From assembly GCF_014696135.1 (NCBI RefSeq), contig NZ_JACJPP010000013.1:1-64000 (forward strand): a DNA stretch of 64,000 nucleotides. The letters are read 5' to 3'. A program made the translations under genes and the position numbers. A model generated the notes under the pieces. That model ran no database searches. It had not been told where the DNA came from and was given only the letters and a program-made list of their open reading frames with translations. The DNA comes from Nodosilinea sp. FACHB-141. GTDB lineage: Bacteria; Cyanobacteriota; Cyanobacteriia; Phormidesmidales; Phormidesmidaceae. Positions 44,536 to 54,202 of the stretch are shown one piece after another; position 1 is the stretch's first letter, and each line of letters opens with the position of its first letter.

Positions 44536-47151
44536 CTATCGAAACGGCGCAGTAAGCTTGCGCTCTCTGCCACAAACCGCCCTCACACCGCTCAGCCGCG
44601 CCCAACCACCAAAGCGATAAACCCACACCAGCACCACCACCCAGTGCATCAGCACCACCAACCAAAGCGAGCCCGTAATCCAGTACGCGGCAATCAGCAC
44701 TAGCCCCAACCAGCCTGCCAGCACTAAAAAGCGAGGGTCAGAGAGGCCGGCCCTAGCCCCCCTATACAGGGTTCTATTCAGTACAACGTGATACAAAATA
44801 AACGCTACAAAGCTGACGATGCCCCACAGCAGCCAGCGATCGCCGGGCACCCCTTCCACTGGATGGGGCAGCAGCATGACACGAAAGATTGTTTCTTCGA
44901 GCAGGGCAGGGGCAATGAAGCGGCGCAGGGCGTCTAAAGCGAAGCCCATCGGGCTAGACGCCGCCTGCTGCCGCACCAAAAATCGATTTCTCAAACCAAA
45001 GGGAAGCGCCACCAGACCGTAGAGCGACAGCATTACTAGCCCTAGCAGCCCCATGGGCCAGCTCAAGCCGGTGGCAAAGGCATCGGCCAGCCGCTGGGTG
45101 ACTCGTCCCAAAATAGGAACACCCCCGAAAAAAGTTGTCGGGGGAACCGGCTGCACAGTCGGGTCAAAACCGCCCACCATGTTGGTACGCAAAAACCACA
45201 GCTGACCACCATGCTCTAAAAAAATGCGGGCTACCCGGTCGTGGGCCCAGCGAGGCATCATGCTGTGCCAAGTGAGCATGCCGCTCAACAACCTGCGGCT
45301 GCTGGTAAGATCGCCAGTTGAGTCAACCCCGGCCAGCGATTCAGCGTTGGCTTGCCAATCGGGACGCACCACACCGTAGGGCACCAGCATCGTTTCGAGG
45401 TCGTTGCCCAAAGCGGCAAAACGTCGAGATCGCTCAACCTCTGGACTGTCTGGGTTTTGCTGCACCCAGGCGGCAATCTCAGGCTGGCTGTCGATCTGGC
45501 GGCGAATCTGCTGAATCGCGATAAACAAGGCCTGGTTGGAGTCTTGCACACAGGACGTGGCGGGGGTAACCGGAGCCACGCCCGTGCCATCGCCAACGCG
45601 GTAGCGAGCCGCAATTACTTGGAGCTGTAGCAGCAGCTCGCGAAATAGCGAAATGCGCATGTCGCCAAACTGGAACGGAGCGATGAAGGCGTCGAGCTTA
45701 ACTACCACATCCGACACAGGGCGACTGCCGAGCCAACCCCGCTGCATGTCGCCCATGTAATCGGCCCAGTCGTGGGCACCGGACACAATGCCGTTGGGGT
45801 TGTGAGCGTAGATCTGCTGGTACTGAATATCAAATTGCAGCTCGTTGGTGATGGGTTCGCGCACCACCTGGGCCAGCCCATAGGCAAAGTGGCCCGTTAT
45901 GGTGCCGACCGGAGCAGATTCTGCTTTCTCACCGCCGATACCGCCGAAGAGATGAATCACGAGGCCATAGTCACCCTCTTGCCACTGAGCCTGGGCGGTG
46001 TCGGCACTACCTGCGGTGGCGCTCACCAGCAGGCTCTGAAGGGTGCCCTGGCGCTGGGGCGTGCCTTGCCAGTTGTCGCGATCGAGGTAGCGGCGACCTG
46101 AAGCCAATCCCAGCACCACATCATCAGGCTGAAGCTGAACCAGCGCTCTGGGCTTAAGAGCCTGCACGGTGAACAAACCGTCCTCGGCGCGGCTGCCGTA
46201 GATATACCAGCCAGCACTGCCGGCGGGCGACTCGGCTAAGTCTCGCAGGTTAGACATGAAGCGATCGCCCGTCATCGCCGGCTGCTGCGGAATACGCACG
46301 GTGCCCGTAGGACCACTGAAATTGCCCGACGCGGCGTTATAAAACTGAACGCGAAAATATTCGGTTGGGCAGGGCGGCTCCCCAGGACAAAGCGTAGGAC
46401 GCGGGGCTTTGACGGTCTCGTCAGGCCCCAGGAGCTTTACCAGGCCGTATTCTCTCCCGGTAATTTGAATAGGCTCAAGGCCCACCCGCAGCATGGGGCG
46501 ATCGCCTTCTACGACCACCTCCACCTCTGCCAAGCGAACAGTAACGTCATCGTTGGGTCGCGCCCCCGCTAAAGATTGCAGTGGCCCAACCGCCTTACGA
46601 CCATTCAGCCGGGTGGGCAATATGTTGCCATTAGCCAAAGACCGCTCAGCCTGGGCATTAAAGACAACATCGCGAGTAACGGCTTTCATGTAAGCCTGGG
46701 ACTGGGCATTGGGTTTCCAAGTGAGCTTCACCCTTTGGCCTACCAGCTCAGGAAAGTCGGGGGAACTGTACCACAGATCCATCCACACCCAGTCGCCGGG
46801 AACAGCGGCATACTCGGCCTGACTGGGGAGAATGAGCCTACCGTTCCACAACCCATTGGGGCGCAGAGAGGGAGCAGTAGGCAGAGGCGTTGGAGGGAAT
46901 GTTTCAACTCGGTTGGCCGGTAGGGTGAGGGCGCGATCGTAGTTGGTCACGACACCGTTGGGCACAACCTCAGTATCTGGAGCCTGGGACAGGAAATTGG
47001 TAGCCAGCGGCTCGTGGGGTGGCGGTGCGCCTTCGGTTTTGGTCGCTAGCAACCCCAGAAAACATACTACGGCAACAATGACAGCAACCCGCTGCACCAA
47101 TCGCTGAGCACGGAAGGGCAACGGCAAGTCTAGATCAGAAGGCCGCAGCAT
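44536..47151 (-). CDS. CPBP intramembrane protease with large N-terminal extracytoplasmic region
   Basis: The 871-residue protein begins with a signal-anchor helix (VAVIVAVVCFLGLLA at about 25-40). The N-terminal two-thirds is soluble, with beta-rich segments such as GDWVWMDLWYSS and SGRRYLDRDNWQG, and no recognised domain. The C-terminal 200 residues hold about six helices with the glutamic protease motifs LLEETIFRVML (EExxR), a middle LYHVVLN (HxxxN) and HW near the end. The C-terminus is a CPBP (Abi/CAAX-like) domain. The fused N-terminal region may capture substrates or sense envelope conditions (inference). Confidence 0.83.
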   Translation of the reverse strand: MLRPSDLDLPLPFRAQRLVQRVAVIVAVVCFLGLLATKTEGAPPPHEPLATNFLSQAPDTEVVPNGVVTNYDRALTLPANRVETFPPTPLPTAPSLRPNGLWNGRLILPSQAEYAAVPGDWVWMDLWYSSPDFPELVGQRVKLTWKPNAQSQAYMKAVTRDVVFNAQAERSLANGNILPTRLNGRKAVGPLQSLAGARPNDDVTVRLAEVEVVVEGDRPMLRVGLEPIQITGREYGLVKLLGPDETVKAPRPTLCPGEPPCPTEYFRVQFYNAASGNFSGPTGTVRIPQQPAMTGDRFMSNLRDLAESPAGSAGWYIYGSRAEDGLFTVQALKPRALVQLQPDDVVLGLASGRRYLDRDNWQGTPQRQGTLQSLLVSATAGSADTAQAQWQEGDYGLVIHLFGGIGGEKAESAPVGTITGHFAYGLAQVVREPITNELQFDIQYQQIYAHNPNGIVSGAHDWADYMGDMQRGWLGSRPVSDVVVKLDAFIAPFQFGDMRISLFRELLLQLQVIAARYRVGDGTGVAPVTPATSCVQDSNQALFIAIQQIRRQIDSQPEIAAWVQQNPDSPEVERSRRFAALGNDLETMLVPYGVVRPDWQANAESLAGVDSTGDLTSSRRLLSGMLTWHSMMPRWAHDRVARIFLEHGGQLWFLRTNMVGGFDPTVQPVPPTTFFGGVPILGRVTQRLADAFATGLSWPMGLLGLVMLSLYGLVALPFGLRNRFLVRQQAASSPMGFALDALRRFIAPALLEETIFRVMLLPHPVEGVPGDRWLLWGIVSFVAFILYHVVLNRTLYRGARAGLSDPRFLVLAGWLGLVLIAAYWITGSLWLVVLMHWVVVLVWVYRFGGWARLSGVRAVCGRERKLTAPFR

Positions 47152-47339
47152 TGGGAACGCTCATCTCGCGATAGAAAAATGCTAGTAAACCACATTCGGC
47201 CCTCCAAAAAGTTGGCCTTAAGGAAAACCAAAGCTTCGCCTTCCTAGGCAGGAGGCCTCAAGCTATAGCGTCGCCAAGATAGTTAGCTTGAATTTTCACA
47301 GGAGCGTCCAGGCTACGGTACTGACTCAGTAGGGCCGCT

Positions 47340-48509
47340 TTACTGCCGCGATCGCAACCCCTCTACAATCACATTCACGATCACCGCATCGTTCCAGGCG
47401 GGAGGCTCTTCGCCCAAGCGCACAATCACCAGCTCTTCTAATGGAATCACGTAAACCCGCTGATGGTGGCGACCGTCGAGATAGAACGTGTCGGCAGCGG
47501 CAAAGGCAGCCGACGAGGCTCGGTTGACCTGGGGATAGTCGGCGGTGCGAGCCTTGAGCCAAATGTGCATGCCAAAGGTCGGCTCTAGGGGCGACTCCTC
47601 TAACATTTGCTCCAGCCAGCTTGCGGGGATGATTTGGCGATCGCCTACTTTACCCCCATGCAGCAGCATCTGCCCCAGCCGCACCCAGTCTGGGGCGGTA
47701 GCAAAAAAGCAGCAAAAGGGTTTCGCGCTCCCCCTCGGACGGTCTAGCCAGAGAAAACCATCTCCGGCACCCAACGGCTGCCAGAGGCGGTTACTTAGGT
47801 AATCACCAAAGGATTCTCCTGTGGCCCGCTCTAGCACCAAGCTGAGCAGTTGCGAATTGAAGTTGCTATAGTCAAACACCTTGCCAGGAGCGCTTTCCAA
47901 AGGAATATCCAGCACAAGTTTTTGGGTATTTGAGCCACCGTAGAGCTGCACCAGATCAGAGCGTAGTGTATCGATACGGTTGTCGTTGCGCAGGCCTGAC
48001 TGCATGTAGAGCAGGTCGGCTAGGGTGATGTCGCCCCTGGGGTCGTTAGCCCATTCTGAAAGGTAGGTGCCGACGGGATCTTGGATGGAGCCGATATGCC
48101 CCTCGTCGATCGCTACGCCGATCAGCAGCGCCAGCAGGGTTTTCACCATCGACATTGAGTTGACGGGGTCGCTGGCTTGGTGGCCCTGCCAGTATTGCTC
48201 TAGAACAAGGCGATCGCGGTGCATCACCAGCAGCGCCACCGAATTTTGCTCCTCGGCAAAGTCCAAGGCTTTTTGCAGCGCTTCAGGAGGAATCTCGGTC
48301 GTCTCGACCTTCACCAGCGGTGGAGCTTGGGGGCCAACGCCGGGGACTAGTTGCTGGGGCTGATACCAGTCCGCCGAGGTGATAGGGGTGTCGGGATAGG
48401 TGAGCGATCGCCCCAGTAGTCGCCAATCCACCGTAACCCGCAGTAGCCCACCTACGGCCACCAGACCTACCACCGTCCACAGCCTAGGCCGAAGGAATGC
48501 TCTCGTCAT
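47340..48509 (-). CDS. Serine hydrolase, beta-lactamase/6-aminohexanoate-dimer-hydrolase family
   Basis: The 389-residue protein has an N-terminal anchor helix (LWTVVGLVAVGGLLRVTV), then the class C beta-lactamase-like fold with nucleophile motif SMVK (in PVNSMSMVKTLLALLIGVA), a YSNFNSQ motif and a C-terminal FYLDGRHHQRVYVIP. It is probably anchored in the membrane with the catalytic domain outside. Substrates may be peptide-like, such as peptidoglycan or esters. The gene is separated from fabI by 138 bases on the same strand. Confidence 0.87.
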   Translation of the reverse strand: MTRAFLRPRLWTVVGLVAVGGLLRVTVDWRLLGRSLTYPDTPITSADWYQPQQLVPGVGPQAPPLVKVETTEIPPEALQKALDFAEEQNSVALLVMHRDRLVLEQYWQGHQASDPVNSMSMVKTLLALLIGVAIDEGHIGSIQDPVGTYLSEWANDPRGDITLADLLYMQSGLRNDNRIDTLRSDLVQLYGGSNTQKLVLDIPLESAPGKVFDYSNFNSQLLSLVLERATGESFGDYLSNRLWQPLGAGDGFLWLDRPRGSAKPFCCFFATAPDWVRLGQMLLHGGKVGDRQIIPASWLEQMLEESPLEPTFGMHIWLKARTADYPQVNRASSAAFAAADTFYLDGRHHQRVYVIPLEELVIVRLGEEPPAWNDAVIVNVIVEGLRSRQ

Positions 48510-48647
48510 TCGTCGAGTTGTTCCCTACAATTCCAGGCTCTATTCTAGCTAGCTCGACTTAGCCATCTTCAACAGCCAGATCTCAGGGTTCTTTTTAACC
48601 TTGTACCAGGTCTGTCTATCATTCAAGAACCCTAGGATCTACGGCCC

Positions 48648-49424
48648 CTACATGCCCATGATGCAGTAGCCAGAATCGACGTAGAGAATCTGCCCGGTCA
48701 TGCCCGTCGATAGGTCGCTGCACAGAAAAGCGGCAGTGTTGCCTACTTCAGTCTGCGTTACAGTGCGGCGCAGCGGCGCAACTTCTTCAACGTGGTGAAT
48801 CATATCGAGAATGCCGCCCACTGCCGACGACGCCAGGGTGCGAATGGGGCCAGCGGAAATGCCGTTGACGCGAATATTGTTGGGGCCAAGCTCGGAAGCC
48901 AGATAGCGCACATTCATTTCTAGCGCTGCCTTGGCGATACCCATGACGTTGTAGTTGGGCACCACCCGCGCGCCGCCTAGGTAGGTGAGGGTGACAATGC
49001 TGCCGCCGCCGGTCATTAGCGGCTTGGCCCCGCGCGCCAGGGTAATTAATGAGTAGGCGCTGACATCCAGGGCCAGCTGAAAGCCCGCTTTAGACGTGTT
49101 GCTAAAGTCGCCCGTCAGGTCATCCCGGTTGGCGAAGGCTAGGCAGTGAATCAGAATATCGAGCTTGCCCCACTTTTCTTGGATAGTGCTAAACACCTGC
49201 TCGACCTGGGCTTCGTCCTGCACGTTGCAGGGCAAAAACAGACTGGGGTTGAGGGGGTCAACCAGGTCTTTGACCTTGCCTTCCATCCGGCCTCTTTCGT
49301 CGGGCAGGTAGGTGATGCCCAGGTTAGCCCCAGCTTTGTGCAGCTGCTGGGCAATGCCCCAGGCAATGGATTTATTGTTGGCAATACCCGTTACCAGGGC
49401 GTTTTTACCAGTCAGGTCTAGCAT
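48648..49424 (-). CDS. fabI: Enoyl-[acyl-carrier-protein] reductase
   Basis: The 258-residue SDR-type enoyl-ACP reductase completes fatty-acid elongation using NADH. Features are GKNALVTGIANNKSIAWGIAQ (Rossmann region), CNVQDEAQVE, the ILIHCLAFAN segment, and the catalytic Tyr-Lys in VPNYNVMGIAKAALE with a following LGPNNIRVNGISAGPIRTLA. The C-terminal SSDLSTGMTGQILYVDSGY is typical. It is divergent from hisA with 126 bases between. The start ATG at 49424 is clear. Confidence 0.96.
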   Translation of the reverse strand: MLDLTGKNALVTGIANNKSIAWGIAQQLHKAGANLGITYLPDERGRMEGKVKDLVDPLNPSLFLPCNVQDEAQVEQVFSTIQEKWGKLDILIHCLAFANRDDLTGDFSNTSKAGFQLALDVSAYSLITLARGAKPLMTGGGSIVTLTYLGGARVVPNYNVMGIAKAALEMNVRYLASELGPNNIRVNGISAGPIRTLASSAVGGILDMIHHVEEVAPLRRTVTQTEVGNTAAFLCSDLSTGMTGQILYVDSGYCIMGM

Positions 49425-49550
49425 GGCTCTCGGTGGTGATTCGCATTTAGGAGTCTACGGGAATTTGGGACCGGTGAATAGGGTATAGCCCGATAGAATA
49501 GGTAGGCTTGGCGCATAGAATTCTGCCTAAAATTTACATCTCCGCTACCC

Positions 49551-50324
49551 ATGGAAGTTATCCCCGCTATTGATTTGATTGAGGGTCGCTGTGTGCGGCT
49601 TTACCAGGGCGACTATGCCCAGACCGAGGTGTTTAACGACAACCCGGTGGAGGTGGCGCGGCAATGGGTAGATCAAGGGGCAACCCGGCTGCACCTGGTG
49701 GATCTCGATGGGGCCAAGTCGGGTAAGCCCGAGAACTGGCAGGCCATAGAGGCGATCGCCCAAGCAGTGGATATTCCCATCGAAGTGGGGGGCGGGCTAC
49801 GCGATCGCGCCCGCGTCACCGATCTATTCTCTTTGGGCGTGCGCTACGCCATTCTCGGTACTGCTGCGATCGAGAATCCCGAGTTAGTCAGCGACTTGGC
49901 CGGCGAATTCCCCGGCCAGATCATCGTTGGCATCGATGCCCGCGACGGCAAGGTGGCGACGCGGGGCTGGCTGGAAACGTCGGAGGTGGATGCGATCGCC
50001 CTCGCTCAGCAAATGGAGCAGCGCGGCGCGGCGGCAGTGATCTATACCGATATCCAGCGCGACGGCACCCTGCAAGGCCCCAACATTCCAGCCATGCGAG
50101 CCATGGCCGAAGCCGTGTCGATGCCAGTGATCGCCTCCGGTGGCGTGGGTGCTTTGCGCGATTTGCTCAGTCTGCTGGCTCTAGAGAGCCAGGGAGTTAC
50201 CGGCGTAATCGTGGGTCGCGCCCTCTACACGGGAGATGTCAGCCTTAAAGAAGCTGTGCGAGCGGTGGGCAACGGACGGTGGCAGGATGTGCCCCCATCC
50301 CTGGGCGACTCGGCCTTTGCTTAG
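49551..50324 (+). CDS. hisA: Phosphoribosylformimino-5-aminoimidazole carboxamide ribotide isomerase
   Basis: The 257-residue TIM barrel catalyses the fourth step of histidine synthesis. Family features are [20 protein letters not shown] with catalytic Asp, [13 protein letters not shown], the phosphate-binding VGGGLRDR loop, [27 protein letters not shown] with the second Asp and ASGGVG. It stands alone here. The next gene starts 75 bases later and is unrelated. Confidence 0.96.
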   Translation: MEVIPAIDLIEGRCVRLYQGDYAQTEVFNDNPVEVARQWVDQGATRLHLVDLDGAKSGKPENWQAIEAIAQAVDIPIEVGGGLRDRARVTDLFSLGVRYAILGTAAIENPELVSDLAGEFPGQIIVGIDARDGKVATRGWLETSEVDAIALAQQMEQRGAAAVIYTDIQRDGTLQGPNIPAMRAMAEAVSMPVIASGGVGALRDLLSLLALESQGVTGVIVGRALYTGDVSLKEAVRAVGNGRWQDVPPSLGDSAFA

Positions 50325-50398
50325 CAGGGACATGATCAAAGACCAGCCTTTGGAGGCGATCGCAGCCTGTAGGCTTATTGCATGAGGCGAATCTAGGT

Positions 50399-51193
50399 AT
50401 GAGCTCTGGTTTACTAGCCCCCCCCTTTGAAACTGCTGCCCTGGCAGCGGCCGACACCTCCGCCTTAAAATCTAGCCTGCTAAAGCAGGTAGACGAGCGG
50501 GAGTCCGAGCCAATGGCCAAAAAAGTCCGTTTTGCCAACGAGATCCTGCTGCCACTCTTCGACGAGTTAGAACGCCGCAACCCTACTCCCGATTTGAATC
50601 AACAAATCCCGCTGCTAAAAGGAATTTGGCTACCTATTTGGTCTACCATTCCGTTTCAAGACATCATTCCAGGCCGGGTGCATCACGAGTCCTATCAAAT
50701 TTTTGACGACAATGGCTTTTACGCCAATTTAGCCCGCTACAAACCTGGTCGTGAAACTCCAATCCTAAGCTGGGTCTCTCGCTGGCTACTCAGCTACGAT
50801 TTTATGATCATGCAGAGCTACGGAGTTCAAGCACTGGCCGAAGCAGATCACCCCTCGGCCCTAGGGCAAATGGGGCAAGACTATTGGGAAATTCAAAATG
50901 TCTGCATCCGACAGGTTTTGCGCTTTGGTTCACCTTCCTTTAGCGCTGATGCGGCTCAAACTTGGTTCAATCAAACTGTAGCCGATCATCAAAAAAATCC
51001 TGCATCTCAACCGCAAACCACTAAGCCCGCGCAGGGTAAAAATCGCGTCACGACAAAGCAATACGAGCAAATCGCCCAAGCCCGACCTCGCCTCGACCAC
51101 CTCTATATCGACCAAGATTTTCGCCTTGTTAAAACCCAGCGAGAAAAATCCCAGCGTCCGTCCTACACTGTAGCCCTGCGTTTACCGACCTAA
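50399..51193 (+). CDS. PAP/fibrillin family protein
   Basis: The 264-residue protein has a PAP/fibrillin-like lipid-binding domain: LKGIWLPIWSTIPFQDIIPG, HHESYQIFDDNGFYANLARY and RPSYTVALRLP near the end. In plants fibrillins associate with plastoglobules and lipids; in cyanobacteria they are linked to thylakoid protection and lipid or quinone storage. The middle (about 180-235) is Gln/Lys-rich and may be flexible. The ATG at 50399 is preferred; an earlier frame ATG at 50378 adds seven residues. Confidence 0.83.
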   Translation: MSSGLLAPPFETAALAAADTSALKSSLLKQVDERESEPMAKKVRFANEILLPLFDELERRNPTPDLNQQIPLLKGIWLPIWSTIPFQDIIPGRVHHESYQIFDDNGFYANLARYKPGRETPILSWVSRWLLSYDFMIMQSYGVQALAEADHPSALGQMGQDYWEIQNVCIRQVLRFGSPSFSADAAQTWFNQTVADHQKNPASQPQTTKPAQGKNRVTTKQYEQIAQARPRLDHLYIDQDFRLVKTQREKSQRPSYTVALRLPT

Positions 51194-51329
51194 CCTCTGC
51201 GTAGTCGTAAGTTGAGTGACGTGCTAGTAAAACTCAACAAAACTCATTCCAACACAAGTGGGGGCCGAACGGAAGGAACCAATCTATGCCTAAGTGGAGA
51301 TAGCAAAGATTCACTTTTTGTAAGCCATA

Positions 51330-51776
51330 TCATTTGGCAAATTCTGCAAGTAACGCCGGAAACTGTTCTGGTGGCGGAAATTTACTGAAGCTATAGGTGG
51401 CAGGCGTTGTTACCCAAGGCAGTTTTTCGTCCGTGTATGTTTCGATGAACGGGCTGAACGCTTGAGCATCTTCCATGAGGCTGGCGCGAATATTGACGAA
51501 GTCATCTAGACCTTCAGGGCGGGTAAAAAGCCAGCTCATGCAGTGGCCGCAGAAATAATGGCGAGTCGCACCATGCAGACCGCCAATTACCGGGCTACCC
51601 AACGTAATTTTGAAGCTTTCGCTAGGGTAGAGGGCGCTCAGCGAAAAGGCACTGGATGTCATTTGCTGGCAGCCGGTGCAGTGGCAGGCCATGGTGATCA
51701 GAGGTTTTGAACTTACTTCAAATTGAACCTGCCCGCATCTACAACGCCCCCTCTTGAAAGAAGTAATATCTACCAC
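51330..51776 (-). CDS. GFA-family (glutathione-dependent formaldehyde-activating-like) protein
   Basis: The 148-residue protein starts with GTG and has zinc motifs [10 protein letters not shown] and [10 protein letters not shown] plus [12 protein letters not shown], typical of the GFA/CENP-V domain family. Members include formaldehyde-glutathione adduct enzymes, but most are of unknown function. It is a single gene in an accessory-looking stretch. Gene spacing on both sides is loose (over 130 bases). Confidence 0.86.
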   Translation of the reverse strand: MVDITSFKRGRCRCGQVQFEVSSKPLITMACHCTGCQQMTSSAFSLSALYPSESFKITLGSPVIGGLHGATRHYFCGHCMSWLFTRPEGLDDFVNIRASLMEDAQAFSPFIETYTDEKLPWVTTPATYSFSKFPPPEQFPALLAEFAK

Positions 51777-52008
51777 AATTTATTCCTAAGTTTCTCTCAA
51801 CGTAGCGCAATCTTGCTTGGCCATCCAAAGTTTTTTAAACGTTGAATCAGCGGGATAGTTGTGGCACGGAAAAGGCCAGTTAGACATTTCAGCTCTAATA
51901 ACGAGGCGACACGATGGGTAGGTAGAACTACCGAATGACTAGGCCGTGAGCTAGGCATCAATATTTTGAATAAATCCTTTAATCAAACAATATGCTGATT
52001 GGCCCCAA
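51777..52008. other. Intergenic, no gene seen
   Basis: This 232-base spacer is AT-rich with no coding frame. It separates the GFA and nucleotidyltransferase genes, both read on the minus strand. No repeats or terminator with a good stem are visible. Confidence 0.4.
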
Positions 52009-52890
52009 TCACGTTGGTAGCGGGTAGCGTGGCTTGTATAGCCCGTCTGTTAGGTCAACTGTCTCCCGAACCAGTTGTGCGACACTCTCGACAGCAGCGA
52101 TGAGTTCTGTAGGAGACGCACCGAGGTGCGCGAGCGTCTTCTGCACCCGCAGCCCGAACTCCCGCGGGGCCTGCTTAAACTCGGCAATCTCCTCAAGGGC
52201 CGTCTTGTCGTTGATCAGGTAGGTGCGGTTCAAAGCGAAAAGCACCAATATCAGCTGGTTCACGGCACAGGTTAGGCAAGCTGCCGTCCCATAGCCATCA
52301 GAGCGCATGGCAAACTTGCGGGCGAATGCAGTAAGGCCGAATTCCGCCATCCAAAGATAGTCTTGCACTACGGAGTGGCGCAGGGCCTCCGGGTAGTTCG
52401 CGACCCGCCGCTTTAGCAAATCGAGCCGGGCCTCGGGATCGAACAGGGGAACACATACCTCAACGTCGCCAAGGTACGTCCCGCTGAAGTATCCAAAGGG
52501 TGGCTGTTGGGCATAGTGAAGCTCGTACCGGCCTGCTTCTGCCTCGGCGATGACCCGCTCTAGGTGTTCAAGGCTGCGATAGAGGAAATCGACGCGCTGG
52601 CCGCCAATGGTCAGCCAGGCTCCACCATTAATCCAGGGACCCCACTCATAAAAGTCTGTGACCACTGGTGCGGCGGTGTTGTCGACGGCGTCAGCCAGCT
52701 CACGAAGGCTTTGGATAGAGAAAGGATCTGATTCTGAGTAGAAGATGCCAAAATCGATATCCGACCCTGGCTGAGCGCGGCCGCGGGCATGCGACCCGCC
52801 AAGCACGACTGCCCTGATCCCACGGATCATTCCAAGCCGCTTTACGAGCGACGATACCAGTTCGCGTTGTTCGAGCGAGAGTTGTTTCAC
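52009..52890 (-). CDS. Nucleotidyltransferase-fold protein (DUF4037/ANT-like)
   Basis: The 293-residue protein begins with GTG and has a nucleotidyltransferase motif GGSHARGRAQPGSDIDFGIF (GS and DxD metal-binding acids). The middle has VDFLYR, and a helical C-terminus follows. This fold includes aminoglycoside and lincosamide nucleotidyltransferases and tRNA- or toxin-related NTases. The substrate is unknown. It is in an accessory context, next to the GFA gene and CmpR, and could be horizontally acquired (inference). Confidence 0.82.
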   Translation of the reverse strand: MKQLSLEQRELVSSLVKRLGMIRGIRAVVLGGSHARGRAQPGSDIDFGIFYSESDPFSIQSLRELADAVDNTAAPVVTDFYEWGPWINGGAWLTIGGQRVDFLYRSLEHLERVIAEAEAGRYELHYAQQPPFGYFSGTYLGDVEVCVPLFDPEARLDLLKRRVANYPEALRHSVVQDYLWMAEFGLTAFARKFAMRSDGYGTAACLTCAVNQLILVLFALNRTYLINDKTALEEIAEFKQAPREFGLRVQKTLAHLGASPTELIAAVESVAQLVRETVDLTDGLYKPRYPLPT

Positions 52891-52990
52891 GGTCAGGGTA
52901 GCGACCCCCCAAAAAAGGGGGTAAGTCTATTGGTTAGCCAAGATCAAGACCTCTTTTTGAAGGTGGCTTAGGTAGCCTCATCTGCTCAGG

Positions 52991-53965
52991 CTAGACCTTA
53001 GTCAGCAGTTCTGCGCCCTTAGGATCGATCGCAGCTGGTGCTCGACTAATCCCCGGCAGCAGGTTTTCTACCAGGGTGTGGCTTTCTTCTAGCAGGTAGT
53101 TTAAGAATGCCTGAGAAACCACCGAGAGCTGCTTGCCCGCCAGGTGGGCCACATACCAGTGGCGATCGATGGGGAAATGGTCAACGTCAAGAATGGCAAA
53201 CTCACCCCTGGTGCCTTCAGAAATAATGGTGTGCAGCGACAGCACCGAGATGCCCAGACCGCCTGCGATCGCCTGCTTGATCGCCTCATTGCTACCCAGC
53301 TCTAACCGCACCTTCACATTTATATCGTGCTCAGCAAACAGCTTTTGCACCGCGTGACGGGTTCCCGATCCGGGCTCGCGCATGATGAACTGCTCACCAT
53401 CGAGGACGCTAATGGGCGATCGCGCCTTGCCCACCAGCGGGTGGTCCTGCGGCCCCAGCACCACTAGGGGGTTTTCAAGAAAGGGGTAAATCTTCAGGTC
53501 GGGCTGTTCGGGCGGCGTACTGATGATGTAGAGGTCGTCATCGTTGTTGGCCATGCGCTCTTGAATCTGCTGGTGGTTAGTCACCTTCAGCGAAATATCA
53601 ATGCCGGGAAACCGCTGACAAAATGGTCCCAGTAGCCGGGGCACAAAATATTTGGCCGTGGTGATCACCGCTAGACGCAGCTGGCCCTGCTTGAGACCCT
53701 TGAGATCAGACACTGCCATCTCAAACTGGTCGAGGCCGTCAAAAATTTCTTGGCAAGTGTCTAACAACTTTTGCCCTGCCTGGGTGAGGTAGAGACGCTT
53801 GCCGATCTGTTCAAACAGAGGTAGCCCCACCGCCTTAGTCAGCTGCTTCACCTGAATCGACACCGTGGGCTGGGTCAGGTAGAGTTCTTCGGCGGCCCGG
53901 GTAAAGCTGCCGTGGCGGGCAGTTGCTTCAAAAACCTTAAGCTGGTGCAGCGTGGCATGAATCAA
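52991..53965 (-). CDS. cmpR: LysR-type regulator, CmpR-like
   Basis: The protein (about 324 residues from TTG at 53965) has an N-terminal winged helix-turn-helix (ARHGSFTRAAEELYLTQPTV, then QVKQLTKAVGLPLFEQIGKR) that closely resembles CmpR, the activator of the bicarbonate transporter operon under low CO2, as I recall it. The effector domain contains QGQLRLAVITTAKYFVPRLL and SNEAIKQAIAGGLGISVLS. The frame extends to 53989, but GGGGAGG eight bases before the TTG makes 53965 the likely start. No cmpABCD genes are in the window. 2-phosphoglycolate or RuBP are known co-effectors of this type. Confidence 0.85.
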   Translation of the reverse strand: MIHATLHQLKVFEATARHGSFTRAAEELYLTQPTVSIQVKQLTKAVGLPLFEQIGKRLYLTQAGQKLLDTCQEIFDGLDQFEMAVSDLKGLKQGQLRLAVITTAKYFVPRLLGPFCQRFPGIDISLKVTNHQQIQERMANNDDDLYIISTPPEQPDLKIYPFLENPLVVLGPQDHPLVGKARSPISVLDGEQFIMREPGSGTRHAVQKLFAEHDINVKVRLELGSNEAIKQAIAGGLGISVLSLHTIISEGTRGEFAILDVDHFPIDRHWYVAHLAGKQLSVVSQAFLNYLLEESHTLVENLLPGISRAPAAIDPKGAELLTKV

Positions 53966-54100
53966 CGAACAACCTCCCCAATCAAGCAACGGCGCTTTTT
54001 ACATAGACGCTATTCTATCAAATCAGGATGACTTAGTCTGCTTTTTCTATGAATGCATCGCCACGAAAAAATTGGCCTGGGGAAAGACAAGCTGAAAAAG

Positions 54101-54168
54101 GGGTTTAAGGTGCAAGGTTTAGGGCGCGAGGGGCAACCTCAAACCCTGCACCTCACACCTTAAAACCT
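54101..54168. repeat. Large imperfect hairpin downstream of hlyD-like gene
   Basis: Arms at 54102-54120 and 54141-54167 can pair in two overlapping ways: GGTTTAAGGTG with CACCTTAAAACC (one bulge) and AGGTGCAAGGTTT with AAACCCTGCACCT (one mismatch). The alternation of C- and A-rich text is like intergenic palindromes in filamentous cyanobacteria. It lies 35 bases beyond the hlyD-like stop and may act as its terminator. Confidence 0.6.
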
Positions 54169-54202
54169 CAGTTAACCAAAGCTTTGAGTGCTGTCTTGGC
54201 TG

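Noticed and set aside
52904-52924. CCCCC-A6-GGGGG hairpin near the nucleotidyltransferase start as a terminator
   Set aside because: The stem is only five base pairs with no T-run, so it is too weak to call.
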